From positions 1-31,568 of the forward strand of contig CANPZA010000001.1 of assembly GCA_947588915.1 (NCBI GenBank): DNA of 31,568 nt. Reading direction: 5' to 3'. Under the pieces are notes generated by a model. It saw only the letters and a program-made list of their open reading frames with translations, did not search any database and was not told where the DNA came from. Below are positions 23,289 to 31,568 of the stretch, piece after piece; position 1 is the stretch's first letter; each line of letters opens with the position of its first letter. The DNA comes from an uncultured Clostridia bacterium (GTDB lineage: Bacteria > Bacillota_A > Clostridia > TANB77 > CAG-508). Both the position numbers and the translations under genes were made by a program.

Positions 23289-23663
23289 ATGCAAGGGACT
23301 CAAGAAAATCAATCAAGAACTGGAGCTTCTACTGTATGGCAAATAATAGGTAGATTAATTGCTTCAGCAGTAGTCTTAGCAATTACTGCATTTTTTACAC
23401 CAGGATTTACGATTAATAGTTTTTGGACTTTAGCAATTGCTGCTATCGTTTTAACAGTAATAGATTATTTAGTTATAAAATTTACTGGCTTACATGCTAG
23501 TCCTTTCGGTAAAGGATTTGTAGGCTTTGCATTAGCAGCAATAATTTTATATGTAACACAATTCTTTGTCGCAGGATATTCAATTTCTTGGATTGCAGCG
23601 ATTATTGGTGCTTTAATTTATGGAGTTGTTGATTATTTTATACCTGGAAATGAACAAATGTAG
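23289..23663 (+). CDS. Phage-holin-family (four-helix) membrane protein
   Basis: This 124-residue protein has four hydrophobic segments (IIGRLIASAVVLAITAFF, LAIAAIVLTVIDYLV, FVGFALAAIILYVTQFFVAG, IAAIIGALIYGVVDYFI) and the TPGF motif of the superfamily IV holin-like/YvlD-type proteins. No phage genes are nearby, so it is probably a housekeeping membrane protein. AAGGAGG lies before the ATG. Confidence 0.75.
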   Translation: MQGTQENQSRTGASTVWQIIGRLIASAVVLAITAFFTPGFTINSFWTLAIAAIVLTVIDYLVIKFTGLHASPFGKGFVGFALAAIILYVTQFFVAGYSISWIAAIIGALIYGVVDYFIPGNEQM

Positions 23664-23670
23664 CAATTAA

Positions 23671-23706
23671 AAATAGCTTAGAAAACATTTATTTTCTAAG
23701 CTATTT
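23671..23706 (+). terminator. Terminator of the holin-family gene
   Basis: A perfect 15-bp inverted repeat (arms 23671-23685 and 23692-23706) is followed by TTATT. Confidence 0.8.
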
Positions 23707-23748
23707 TTATTAAATTATACCTTCTATTTTCATTTCTATAGATTATTT

Positions 23749-24414
23749 TCAATATTTTTCTACAATTTCGTTTTGATTTTTATAAATACTGTTTTCAGGT
23801 ATTATTCCTCTAACTGAGCATAATGGATAAATATTTGTATTTTTACCTATTATAGTTCCTGGATTTAATACACTTCCACATCCTATTTCTACATTATCTC
23901 CAATCATTGCTCCGATTTTTTTGATGCCGGTTTCTATTTTTTCTTTTCCATTTTTTATAACGATTAACTTTTTATCTGACTTTACATTAGAAGTAATAGA
24001 ACCTGCTCCCATATGTGATTTATATCCTAAAATAGAATCACCTACATAATTATAATGAGGAACTTGAACTTTATTAAATAAAATAACATTTTTTAATTCT
24101 GTTGAATTTCCAATAACTGCTCCTTCTCCTATAATTGCTTTTCCTCTAATGAATGCACAATGTCTAATTTCTGCATTTTCTCCAATTATAGCCGGTCCAC
24201 AAATATATGCTGTTGGCATAATTTTAGCGGTTTTCGCAACCCATATATCTTTGCCTTTTTTTTCATATTTGTTTAAATCTAGACTATTTCCAATTTTTAT
24301 AATAAAATCATTTATTTTAGATAAAGCTTCCCATGGATATGTAACACTTTCTAGAAGTTCTTTTGCGATTGTTTCATCTAAGTTATATAAGTTACTCACT
24401 TTACATTCTTCCAT
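23749..24414 (-). CDS. Left-handed beta-helix acyltransferase-like protein
   Basis: This 221-residue protein has hexapeptide repeats from about residue 58 onward (IWVAKTAKIMPTAYICGPAI, IGENAEIRHCAFIRGKAI, IGDNVEIGCGSVLNPGTIIG). It resembles the C-terminal acetyltransferase half of GlmU and stand-alone homologues annotated as UDP-GlcNAc pyrophosphorylase-related. It is encoded 15 bp downstream of a UDPGP-family uridylyltransferase, so the pair may modify and activate a hexosamine phosphate for cell-envelope sugars. Confidence 0.8.
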   Translation of the reverse strand: MEECKVSNLYNLDETIAKELLESVTYPWEALSKINDFIIKIGNSLDLNKYEKKGKDIWVAKTAKIMPTAYICGPAIIGENAEIRHCAFIRGKAIIGEGAVIGNSTELKNVILFNKVQVPHYNYVGDSILGYKSHMGAGSITSNVKSDKKLIVIKNGKEKIETGIKKIGAMIGDNVEIGCGSVLNPGTIIGKNTNIYPLCSVRGIIPENSIYKNQNEIVEKY

Positions 24415-24429
24415 TTTTATTTCCTTTCT

Positions 24430-25677
24430 CTATTTATTTTTATTCCAATATTTTTCATATAAATCTTTTGCTGTTTTTGGACTATCTACACCTTCTCTAT
24501 TTTTAACAGGTGCAAAGTCATCCTCTCTTTTTCCCCTTAGTATTGCTATATCATCAAAAAATTCAAATGCATCAAATATAAATGATTCGAACTTATAAGA
24601 ATTTTCCTCTTGTGGTATTATTTCTCTATCATTTTCATCTAAATATGTATTTTTCTTAAATGCACTATGGTAAATTAAATGTTCTTTGCTTATTTTTTCA
24701 ATTGCATCAATTGTGTATAAATTACACATTATATGTGACTCTCCATATTTTAGCTCTCCATTACTATCTGTTTCTTCTGCCATTTCTTCTGGCAACTCTG
24801 CATATTCTATAACTTTTGGATGACCATTCATTTTGCAAAATACTCCTACCTTTTCATGAGCATTTGCCTTAACAACTGATTTTGATGCAATTTCTACTCC
24901 CCTTTTTATTGCCATACCAAGTAGTGTTGTATCTACCATATTTAGAAGAACATTATCAACTCCCCCTATAAATATCCATTTAATTCCCTTTTCTTTCATA
25001 TCTGCTAAACTTCCACTATGTCTTAATGAAGCATAAGTTCCTCCATTTCCATCTGAAGCTTCTTTTATCTTATATTCTTTGCTTATTAATAATTTTCCAT
25101 TTTTATCTATTAAAGGCAATTCACTTTGTGTAAATATAGTAACTTTTGTTTTATCATATCCAAAGAAATTATGTTTTTCTAAAAATTCTACTGTAGCAGT
25201 ATTATTTTCTTTACTAGTCATTATGTACCATGGTATTGTAACATCATATTTCTTGTTGGCTTGTTTTAAATTTTCTGCTAGTATTTCAAATAAATATTTA
25301 CCTTTTCCATAAACATCTAACTTAAAAGTTCCTTTTGGTCCATTATGTCCAAGTCTTGTTCCTTGACCTCCAGCCATAGTTACAACTGCATATTCCCCAT
25401 TTTTTATTATCATTTCTCCTAAATTATCGAACTCTTCTATTTGCTCTTTAGATAATTTTGATTTATCTAAATATGAAATGTTTTCTATTTTATTTTCTTT
25501 AATTTCAATTTCTTTTTTAGTATTACTATATAATTCCATAATCTGTTGAAAATCTATTTTATTTATTTGCTCAATCAATTCTTCCTTTTTAGTTCCTTGT
25601 AATCTATTTAATAAATTTATTATATGATCTTGATTATATGTTTTTAATACTTTTATTACTTCTTGCACTTTATCCAT
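24430..25677 (-). CDS. UDPGP-family UDP-sugar pyrophosphorylase
   Basis: This 415-residue enzyme of the UDP-GlcNAc/UDP-glucose pyrophosphorylase family makes a UDP-sugar and PPi from UTP and a sugar-1-phosphate. The nucleotide-binding signature is VTMAGGQGTRLGHNGPKGTF near residues 98-117. Also present are PWYIMTS, IFTQSELPLID, GNGGTYASLRHSG and GGVDNVLLNMVD. The exact sugar is not determined; family members in Firmicutes use GlcNAc-1-P, GalNAc-1-P or Glc-1-P. AAAGGAA lies before the ATG. Operon with the beta-helix protein. Confidence 0.88.
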   Translation of the reverse strand: MDKVQEVIKVLKTYNQDHIINLLNRLQGTKKEELIEQINKIDFQQIMELYSNTKKEIEIKENKIENISYLDKSKLSKEQIEEFDNLGEMIIKNGEYAVVTMAGGQGTRLGHNGPKGTFKLDVYGKGKYLFEILAENLKQANKKYDVTIPWYIMTSKENNTATVEFLEKHNFFGYDKTKVTIFTQSELPLIDKNGKLLISKEYKIKEASDGNGGTYASLRHSGSLADMKEKGIKWIFIGGVDNVLLNMVDTTLLGMAIKRGVEIASKSVVKANAHEKVGVFCKMNGHPKVIEYAELPEEMAEETDSNGELKYGESHIMCNLYTIDAIEKISKEHLIYHSAFKKNTYLDENDREIIPQEENSYKFESFIFDAFEFFDDIAILRGKREDDFAPVKNREGVDSPKTAKDLYEKYWNKNK

Positions 25678-25787
25678 ATTCTACATTCCTTTCAGTCATA
25701 TTTATATATGGTATATTATATGCTATTTTTTCAATAGTGATATTTTATCACATACAATTTTATTTATCAAGTTTTTTAGTTTAACTT

Positions 25788-25816
25788 GTCATATTCTAAA
25801 AAAAATACCATATATA
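25788..25816 (+). promoter_or_regulatory. Candidate sigma-E promoter of spoIVA
   Basis: GTCATATT (25788-25795) resembles the sigma-E -35 and CATATATA (25809-25816) resembles the CATACA-type -10, 13 bases apart. spoIVA is a sigma-E gene in B. subtilis, which supports the reading. Confidence 0.5.
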
Positions 25817-25860
25817 TTAACTAAAGTAATTTGTACAAACATATTAAAGGAGGTATATAG

Positions 25861-27340
25861 ATGGAAAATACAAGATTGTATGAAGACATCGCAAAAAGGA
25901 CAGATGGAGACATCTATGTAGGGGTGGTAGGGCCTGTTAGAACCGGCAAATCTACTTTCATTAAAAATTTTATGGATTTATTAGTTATTCCAAATATTGA
26001 TAATGAATATAAAAAAGAAAGAGCTAAAGATGAACTTCCACAAAGTGCTGGTGGAAAAACAATTATGACTACAGAACCAAAATTCATTCCTAATGAAGCA
26101 ATTGAAATCACATTAGATAATAATTTAAAATTTAAAACAAGGCTTGTAGATTGTGTACGGATATTTAGTTGATAATGCAATTGGTTACTTAGAAGATGAT
26201 ATGCCTAGAATGGTAAAAACTCCTTGGTCTGATGATGAAATGCCTTTTGAAACAGCTGCTGAAATTGGTACTAAAAAAGTAATTACTGAACATTCTACAA
26301 TTGGTATTTTGGTTACAACAGATGGAACTGTTACAGATATTCCAAGAGAAGATTATATAAAAGCAGAAGAAAGAGTAGTAAATGAATTAAAAGCACTTAA
26401 TAAACCTTTTATTATATTACTTAATTCTGATGACCCTACATCAAGCTATACTGTAGAACTTGCAAATAACTTAAGTGAAAAATATAATACTACTGTAATG
26501 CCTATAAACTGTGAATATTTAAGTATTGATGATATAAATACAATGTTCTCTAAAGTTTTATATGAATTTCCAGTAAATCAAATAAGTATTAAATTTCCTA
26601 GATGGATTGATGGTTTAGATTATGAACATCCATTAAAAGTAGAACTTTTTGAAGAAATCAAAAATGCTTTTATAGATAGTAATGTTTTAAAAGATATTTC
26701 TAATTGTGTACAAAAAATTTCACAAACTGAAATAATTTCAAAAACATCTATTACAGATATCCAACTAGGTTCAGGAAATGTTAATGTTGAAATTACATTA
26801 AAAGAAGAATTATTCTATAAAGTTCTTTCTGAAATAACTAATGTTAATGTTAATAATGAAGGCGATTTGTTTAGTATTATTTCTGATTTATCTAAAACTA
26901 AAAAGAAATTTGATAGAATCGCTTATGCTTTAGAAGAAGTAGATGCAAAAGGTTATGGTATTGTAACACCTAGTATCGATGATTTGATTTTGGAAGAACC
27001 TGAAATGATTAAACAAGGTTCTAGGTTTGGTGTTAAACTTAAAGCTACAGCCCCTTCTATCCACCTTATAAAAACAAATGTAGAAACTGAAGTATCTCCT
27101 ATAGTAGGTTCTGAAAAACAATCTGAAGAGTTAGTTAATTATTTACTTTCTGAATTTGATAGTAATCCAAAAGAAATTTGGAATTCAAATATTTTTGGAA
27201 AAAGTTTACATGAATTAGTAAATGAAGGATTACAAACAAAACTTTCAAAAATGCCTGAAGATGCACAAATAAAGCTCCAAGAAACTTTAGAACGTATTGT
27301 TAATGAAGGTAGTGGTGGTCTGATTTGTATTATTCTATAG
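25861..27340 (+). CDS. spoIVA: Stage IV sporulation protein A, interrupted by a +1 frameshift at CGG
   Basis: SpoIVA is the mother-cell ATPase that polymerises on the forespore and anchors the spore coat. Read with one base skipped at 26158, the product is 492 residues, the length known for B. subtilis SpoIVA. Walker A is GPVRTGKSTF with Lys30. The DxxG-type motif is D97-C-V-G100. The conserved SAGGKTIMTTEPKFIP segment, the central domain and the C-terminal GGLICIIL are all intact. In the zero frame, codon 100 is CGG and a TGA follows three codons later; dropping the C gives GGA (Gly) TAT TTA GTT GAT. There is no other damage, which argues against a dead gene in a spore-former. AAAGGAGG lies before the ATG. 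Confidence 0.9.
26158..26160 (+). other. Putative +1 recoding site 2 (CGG in spoIVA)
   Basis: GTA CGG ATA is read as GTA (C) GGA TAT. The restored residue is Gly100 of the DxxG motif. The zero-frame TGA is at 26170-26172. Confidence 0.85.
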
Positions 27341-27360
27341 GGATAAAGAAGTTTTTCCAA

Positions 27361-27456
27361 GAGGGATATAGGGACGTTCCTTAAATCCCTCTTTATAAAA
27401 TTTTAAATTTTTTGTATTAAGAAAAGAGGGATTTAAGGAATGTCCCTATATCCCTC
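27361..27456. repeat. MITE-like inverted repeat (34-bp arms) between spoIVA and the transglutaminase gene
   Basis: The left arm (27361-27394, starting GAGGGATATAGGGACGTTCC) and the right arm (27423-27456) are reverse complements with one mismatch, around a 28-bp AT-rich centre. Each arm is itself partly self-complementary (AGGGAT...ATCCCT). It can form a large hairpin and terminate both convergent genes. The right arm encodes the last residues (EGYRDIP) of the transglutaminase-like protein. A partial copy precedes serS (5761). Confidence 0.75.
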
Positions 27457-28566
27457 TTCAGATAATTCTGGATAATTAAATGTTTTTCCTCCTTCTGTAA
27501 ATTGTTCACTTGGCTCATGGTCTTGAAGTAACTGGTTAGAACCTATTAGAAAATAACGGTATTTTGAGCTTTTACTTATCCATCCAGTATTTGAGACTGG
27601 ATCATCCCATGTACAATCTACTGCATACCAATTACCATCTAATTGTACATAATTCCAAGCGTGATTTTCTGATCTTCCTTCTGAATTTGTACCTCTTCCT
27701 ATAGCTATTGTACATGGTATGTCTAAAACATCCATTAAGTATTTAAAACTTCTAGCATAACCTTCACAAACACATTCATTAGTAACCATCGCTCCATATA
27801 TATTATATATGTTATCTTTTGATAGTGTTGTATCATAATTAATGTTTTCTACTAGATAATCATGTACTAATTTAATATTTGTATAATCATCATTAGTCTT
27901 ATTAGAAAGTATATTATCTCTTATTTGTTCGATTTGTTCTATAGCACTATTTACTTGTGATTGTGATGTGAATTCATTTATAAAATAATTACTTTCTTTG
28001 CCAGAATTAATATATACATTATGTGTAACATTTTTTCCTCTGGTTGTTGTCTCTATATTCAAATACATTTTATTTGGACTTAAATAAAACACATCAGGAT
28101 TATCATAAGTATATGCTTCAATTGCAGATTGATAATATTTTCCTAATTTATCTTTTCCATCATCTTGATTTAAAAGTTCTGAAAATACACTTCCTAATTT
28201 TATCTCATAATTTCCTGTTTTCATATTTTCTTTATTTGTTTCAAATGCTTTATATATAGTTTTTGAATAATCTTCTAGCTGATTATAATAATATTTATTC
28301 ACTGTTATATTTGAATAGTCTATTCTATCTTGTTGCTCTCTATTTTCCCTTAAACCTTCAAACGGATCTTCTATTATTCCCGGAGCTTTTATATCTTGGT
28401 CAATCGTATTACTATTTTCTGAAATAATCGTTGTTGTATTTTGTGGTTGCACAGATGTTTCTAACTTTGCTAAACTGTCCCATATAATCATTCCAAACAT
28501 TATAAAGACAATTGCAATTAAAATAAATACAGTTGATAAAATAAAAGTTGCTAATTTACTTTGCAT
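27433..28566 (-). CDS. Membrane-anchored transglutaminase-like protein
   Basis: This 377-residue protein has an N-terminal signal-anchor helix (LATFILSTVFILIAIVFIMF) and a Thr/Asn-rich linker, with a transglutaminase-like cysteine peptidase fold in the last 170 residues. The triad is visible: Cys in NECVCEGYARSFKYLMD, His in NHAWNYVQLDGNWYAVD, Asp in VDCTWDDP. The enzyme should face outside and may hydrolyse or cross-link wall or spore-surface protein; the substrate is unknown. AAAGGAG lies before the ATG. The C-terminus runs into the palindromic element at 27423-27456, so its final seven or so residues derive from that repeat. Confidence 0.85.
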   Translation of the reverse strand: MQSKLATFILSTVFILIAIVFIMFGMIIWDSLAKLETSVQPQNTTTIISENSNTIDQDIKAPGIIEDPFEGLRENREQQDRIDYSNITVNKYYYNQLEDYSKTIYKAFETNKENMKTGNYEIKLGSVFSELLNQDDGKDKLGKYYQSAIEAYTYDNPDVFYLSPNKMYLNIETTTRGKNVTHNVYINSGKESNYFINEFTSQSQVNSAIEQIEQIRDNILSNKTNDDYTNIKLVHDYLVENINYDTTLSKDNIYNIYGAMVTNECVCEGYARSFKYLMDVLDIPCTIAIGRGTNSEGRSENHAWNYVQLDGNWYAVDCTWDDPVSNTGWISKSSKYRYFLIGSNQLLQDHEPSEQFTEGGKTFNYPELSEEGYRDIP

Positions 28567-28690
28567 ATCTTTTCTCCTTTGTTCTTCTTTCTCTTTAATT
28601 ATAACATTTTTTTATTTTAAAAACTAGTATATTTTGTGTTTTTTTACAAATAATAATTAAAATTTATTATTTATAAAATTGGAGAAATTT

Positions 28691-30381
28691 ATGAATTTAA
28701 AAAATTTATTTAACTCAGTATTTGGATATACCCCACCTGTAGAATATAATTTTGAATTACCTGATGAAAGCCAAATTCAACATGATTTGGAACAAGAAGA
28801 AAAAGGAAAAACAAAAATATATCCTAGTCTAAATGTAAATATAGAATATATAAAGACACAATATAATCTATTAATAAATAGTGATATCATCCTAAGAGAA
28901 TTTACAATTAATGCAAGGGGAAAACAATATAATGCAGCTATTTTATATATTGATGGAATGGTAGATTCAGCAATTTTAGATGATTTTGTATTAAAACCAC
29001 TAATGTTGAGAAATAAGAATAATACATTCGATGGTTCTCAGAACAAAATCGTTTCAGAAGCAGTTGCAAATAATATTACTGTGAGAAAAATAAAGAAATT
29101 TGATTTACCAAATTATTTACTTCGGATGCTTAATGCCTCAAAATAGTGTTGAACAAATAGAAACTTTTAATGAAGTTGCAAATGGTGTAAATGCACGGGA
29201 ATTGTGCTTTGTTCATTGATACATTAAATGTTGCTTTCGATATTGAAGTAAAAGGTTTTAAACAAAGAAGTGTGGATACTCCAGAAAATGAAATTGTAAT
29301 AAAAGGTCCTCACGAAGCATTTGTTGAAAATATAAGAACAAATACCTCATTGCTTAGAAGAATTGTAAATAATGAAAATTTAATTATTGAAAATCTAGAA
29401 GTTGGTAATATAACAAAAACAAAATGTGCAGTTTGTTATATGAAAAATATTACTAATACTGATTTAGTTAATGAGGTAAAATATAGATTAAATAATTTAG
29501 AAATTGATTCTTTACTTTCTGCTGGGGAATTAGAACAATTAATTTCAGATTCAAATAGCTTAGGAATACCTCAACTTCTTGCAACAGAAAGACCTGATAA
29601 AGCAGCAAAATATTTGCTTAAAGGTCGTGTTGTTGTAATCGTAAATGGAACTCCTTATGGAATAATTATACCTGCAATATTAATTGATTTTTTAACATCA
29701 CCTGAAGATACAAATCTAAAAGTTAATTTTGCAAATTTTTTGCGTGGATTAAGAGTTTTAGCCACATTTATAACTTTACTTCTTCCTGGCTTTTATGTTG
29801 CAATTACAAGCTTCCATCAAGAAATACTTCCAACCGGACTTCTCTTTTCAATTTTAGCATCTAGGGAAAATGTACCTTTTCCTATAATTGTTGAAATTAT
29901 ACTTATGGAATTTTCATTTGAATTAATTCGTGAAGCAAGTTTGCGCGTTCCTTCTGCAATTGGTTCAACAATAGGAATAGTAGGTGCTTTAGTTTTAGGT
30001 CAAGCTGCTGTAAGTGCTGGGATTGTTAGTCCTATTTTAATAATCATAGTTGCAATGACTGGTATTGCATCTTTTGCCATTCCTGATTACTCATTTGGAT
30101 TTCATTTAAGATATTTTAGATTTACATTTGTGCTACTTGGATTTATGGCAGGATTTTTAGGAATAGGTTTAGGTTTATTTGTTTATATTAGTTTAGTATG
30201 TAGCTTAAGATCTTTTGGAGTCACTTATACTGTACCTTTTGCGCCAAAAAGCGATTCGAAGGGAAATGGATATCTATTATCTCCTATTTGGAAAAGAGAA
30301 TATAGACCTACTTTTATAGGTAGTAAAAAAGAAAAAGAACAACCTAAAATTTCAATGAAATGGAAATATAATAATAAATAA
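28691..30381 (+). CDS. gerKA: GerA-family germinant receptor A subunit, interrupted by two +1 frameshifts at CGG
   Basis: Read with single-base skips at 29123 and 29196, this is a 562-residue germinant receptor A subunit of the spore inner membrane. The soluble N-terminal region (REFTINARGKQYNAAILYID, DGMVDSAILDDFVLKPLM) continues through YLLGCLMPQNSVEQIETFNE and VNAGNCALFIDT, joins the PERPDKAAKY-like segment (ATERPDKAAKYLLKGRVVVI), and ends in the membrane domain (LLPGFYVAITSFHQEILPTG, FELIREASLRVPSAIG). Both skips turn CGG into GGN (Gly). Without the first, TAG follows at 29144; without the second, a TGA follows within seven codons. All three segments are otherwise undamaged. The ATG at 28691 follows TTGGAG. 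gerK naming is by family only. Confidence 0.88.
29123..29125 (+). other. Putative +1 recoding site 3 (first CGG in the gerA-type gene)
   Basis: CTT CGG ATG is read as CTT (C) GGA TGC TTA ATG CCT CAA, giving LLGCLMPQNSVEQ. This is codon 145 of the zero frame. Confidence 0.8.
29196..29198 (+). other. Putative +1 recoding site 4 (second CGG in the gerA-type gene)
   Basis: GCA CGG GAA is read as GCA (C) GGG AAT TGT GCT, giving VNAGNCALFID. It is in frame with the sequence restored by site 3, 24 codons later, so both shifts must occur in series. Confidence 0.85.
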
Positions 30382-30400
30382 AACGAAAGGAGAATTTATT

Positions 30401-31498
30401 ATGACAAAATCTAAAATAGGTACATTAGAAGCTATCATGGTTATTCTATCAATTGTAGTAACACATACAATTTTATCACTCCCTCGTGAACTTACAGTAG
30501 CAACAAAATCCGCAACAATTATAAATTTAATATTTGTAAGTATAATAGCTATAATAATTTCTTATCTTATTTCTAGAATGTTTAAAAATTTTGCAGGTCA
30601 AGATATTATTGATGTATCTGAATTTCTAGGTGGAAAAGTTTTTAAAAATATAATAGGAATAATCTTTATATTATATTTCTTAGTTACTTCTAGCATTTTA
30701 CTTAGAAATTTCGCTGAAAGTTTAAAAATAGTATATTTTCCTATGACCAAACTTATATTTATTTTATTATTATTTATCATTGCTTTATGTTTTGCTAATA
30801 GACTTGCATTTAATGCATCATTAAAAACAAATTTATTAATAATTCCATTTGTACTTGCAAGTATGATATTCTTGTTTTTTGCCAATATGAATAAATTCGT
30901 ACCTGAAAGAATCTTTCCAATTTTTGGAGATGGTTTAATAAATACATTTGTTATAGGTCTTGGAAACATATCTGCATTTGGAGGAATTGCATTTTTATAT
31001 TTTCTTCCACCATTTTTAAAAGAGCCTGAAAAACTAAAGAAAATAGCAATCATATCTATCGGTATATCTGCAATTTATCTTATATTATGTGTTTCAACTT
31101 TATTATTTATGTTTTCATTTTTTATAACTACAAATGAGATTACTCCTTTATATAATGCTACTAGATATATTGAATTTGGAAAGTTCTTTCAAAGGCTGGA
31201 ATCTGTTTTTTTACTTATATGGATATTAGCTTTTGCTTGTTACTTAAGTATAGTCAGTAAATTCTCTATGAGTATATTTCAAAAATTAACAAAAATAGAA
31301 ACTAAAAAACCTTTGATAGATATATTTGGGCTATTTATTCTAGCAATATCTTTACTTCCTAAAGATTATGCTATTTCAAGTTTATTTGAAACTAAAATAT
31401 ATCCTCATTTAGTACTCGGCATTGTATTTTTCTTAGGCCTTAGTATTTTAATTTTAGCAAATATACAAAAAAGGAAGCAAAAGAAATTACCTAATTAA
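30401..31498 (+). CDS. gerKB: GerAB-family spore germination permease (B subunit)
   Basis: This 365-residue, ten-helix APC-superfamily membrane protein forms the germinant-binding or transport subunit of the receptor. The N-terminal IGTLEAIMVILSIVVTHTIL with SLPRELT, the DIIDVSEFLGGKVFKNIIG loop and the C-terminal basic tail (QKRKQKKLPN) match the family. AAAGGAG lies before the ATG, 19 bp after the A-subunit stop. It contains no in-frame CGG and no frameshift. Confidence 0.92.
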   Translation: MTKSKIGTLEAIMVILSIVVTHTILSLPRELTVATKSATIINLIFVSIIAIIISYLISRMFKNFAGQDIIDVSEFLGGKVFKNIIGIIFILYFLVTSSILLRNFAESLKIVYFPMTKLIFILLLFIIALCFANRLAFNASLKTNLLIIPFVLASMIFLFFANMNKFVPERIFPIFGDGLINTFVIGLGNISAFGGIAFLYFLPPFLKEPEKLKKIAIISIGISAIYLILCVSTLLFMFSFFITTNEITPLYNATRYIEFGKFFQRLESVFLLIWILAFACYLSIVSKFSMSIFQKLTKIETKKPLIDIFGLFILAISLLPKDYAISSLFETKIYPHLVLGIVFFLGLSILILANIQKRKQKKLPN

Positions 31499-31517
31499 TT
31501 TTTAAGGAGGTTAAATT

Positions 31518-31568
31518 TTGAATAAGTTAGTTAGAAATTTATTTATTTTAATTTTAATTATTGTTTTT
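31518..31568 (+). CDS. gerKC: Start of the germinant receptor C subunit (partial)
   Basis: AAGGAGG, 7 bases of spacing and a TTG start codon lead into MNKLVRNLFILILIIVF, the beginning of a signal peptide, before the window ends. Position after A and B subunit genes indicates the GerC lipoprotein; the diagnostic lipobox lies beyond the edge. Confidence 0.65.
   Translation, partial: MNKLVRNLFILILIIVF

Noticed and set aside
23289..23663. Prophage remnant suggested by the holin-family gene
   Set aside because: No other phage genes flank it. This family is common as a chromosomal membrane protein.
7351..29198. Sequencing or assembly error as the cause of the four frameshifts
   Set aside because: The sites are not homopolymers, all involve the same inserted context (C before GG) and the same zero-frame codon, and the rest of each gene is clean. 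It cannot be formally excluded without raw reads.
7351..29198. Pseudogenes
   Set aside because: Each gene is full length, motif-complete and free of other stops or indels once one base is skipped at CGG. Random decay would not choose the same codon four times.

Overview
The window comes from a very AT-rich (by eye about three quarters A+T), endospore-forming Firmicute, most likely an uncultured member of the Clostridia. The evidence is a spoIVA gene, a gerA-type germinant receptor operon, a Spo0A-type response regulator, several sequences resembling 0A boxes, clostridial-type strong Shine-Dalgarno sites, and DUF951, DUF1653, DUF421 and DUF4363 genes. No rRNA, tRNA, CRISPR array or transposase was found.

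Layout. 1-4.6 kb: an Rpn/YhgA-like nuclease gene, then a signalling locus made of a GHKL (AgrC-like) histidine kinase, an unannotated 16-residue Trp-rich peptide ORF, a response regulator with a Spo0A-type DNA-binding domain, a divergent XRE regulator and a small membrane protein. 4.6-11.7 kb: a CaCA-type exchanger, a DUF1653 gene, serS, engB (frameshifted), a Cys-tailed membrane protein, a DUF951 gene, an LPXTG/Big2 surface protein with its small membrane partner, and gltX. 11.7-13.1 kb: a gene-poor stretch that holds a convincing type I toxin-antitoxin candidate. 13.1-19.3 kb: RNase J, an unknown coiled-coil protein, a TetR/acyl-CoA synthetase operon and a coiled-coil repeat protein. 19.5-25.7 kb: a Lon-like protease, a DUF421/DUF4363 pair, a holin-like membrane protein and two nucleotide-sugar genes. 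25.8-31.6 kb: spoIVA (frameshifted), a palindromic element, a membrane-anchored transglutaminase-like protein, and a germinant receptor operon whose A gene carries two frameshifts.

The main discovery is a recoding pattern. Three otherwise intact genes (engB, spoIVA and a gerA-family A gene) are each broken by +1 frameshifts, four in all. Every break sits exactly on an in-frame CGG codon, and skipping its C restores the frame by reading GGN as glycine (NNN C GGN). I searched the window by eye on both strands. These four are the only in-frame CGG codons I found in any supported gene, while roughly 25 other sense-strand CGG trinucleotides occur only out of frame. This fits CGG being an undecoded ('hungry') codon, or a quadruplet CGGN codon read as Gly, with the genome tolerating or using +1 frameshifting there.

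Secondary discoveries are the Spo0A-like regulator / Trp-rich peptide / AgrC-like kinase locus, the type I toxin-antitoxin candidate, two helically phased TTGTAAC/GTTACAA arrays, and a palindromic repeat with a partial second copy upstream of serS.
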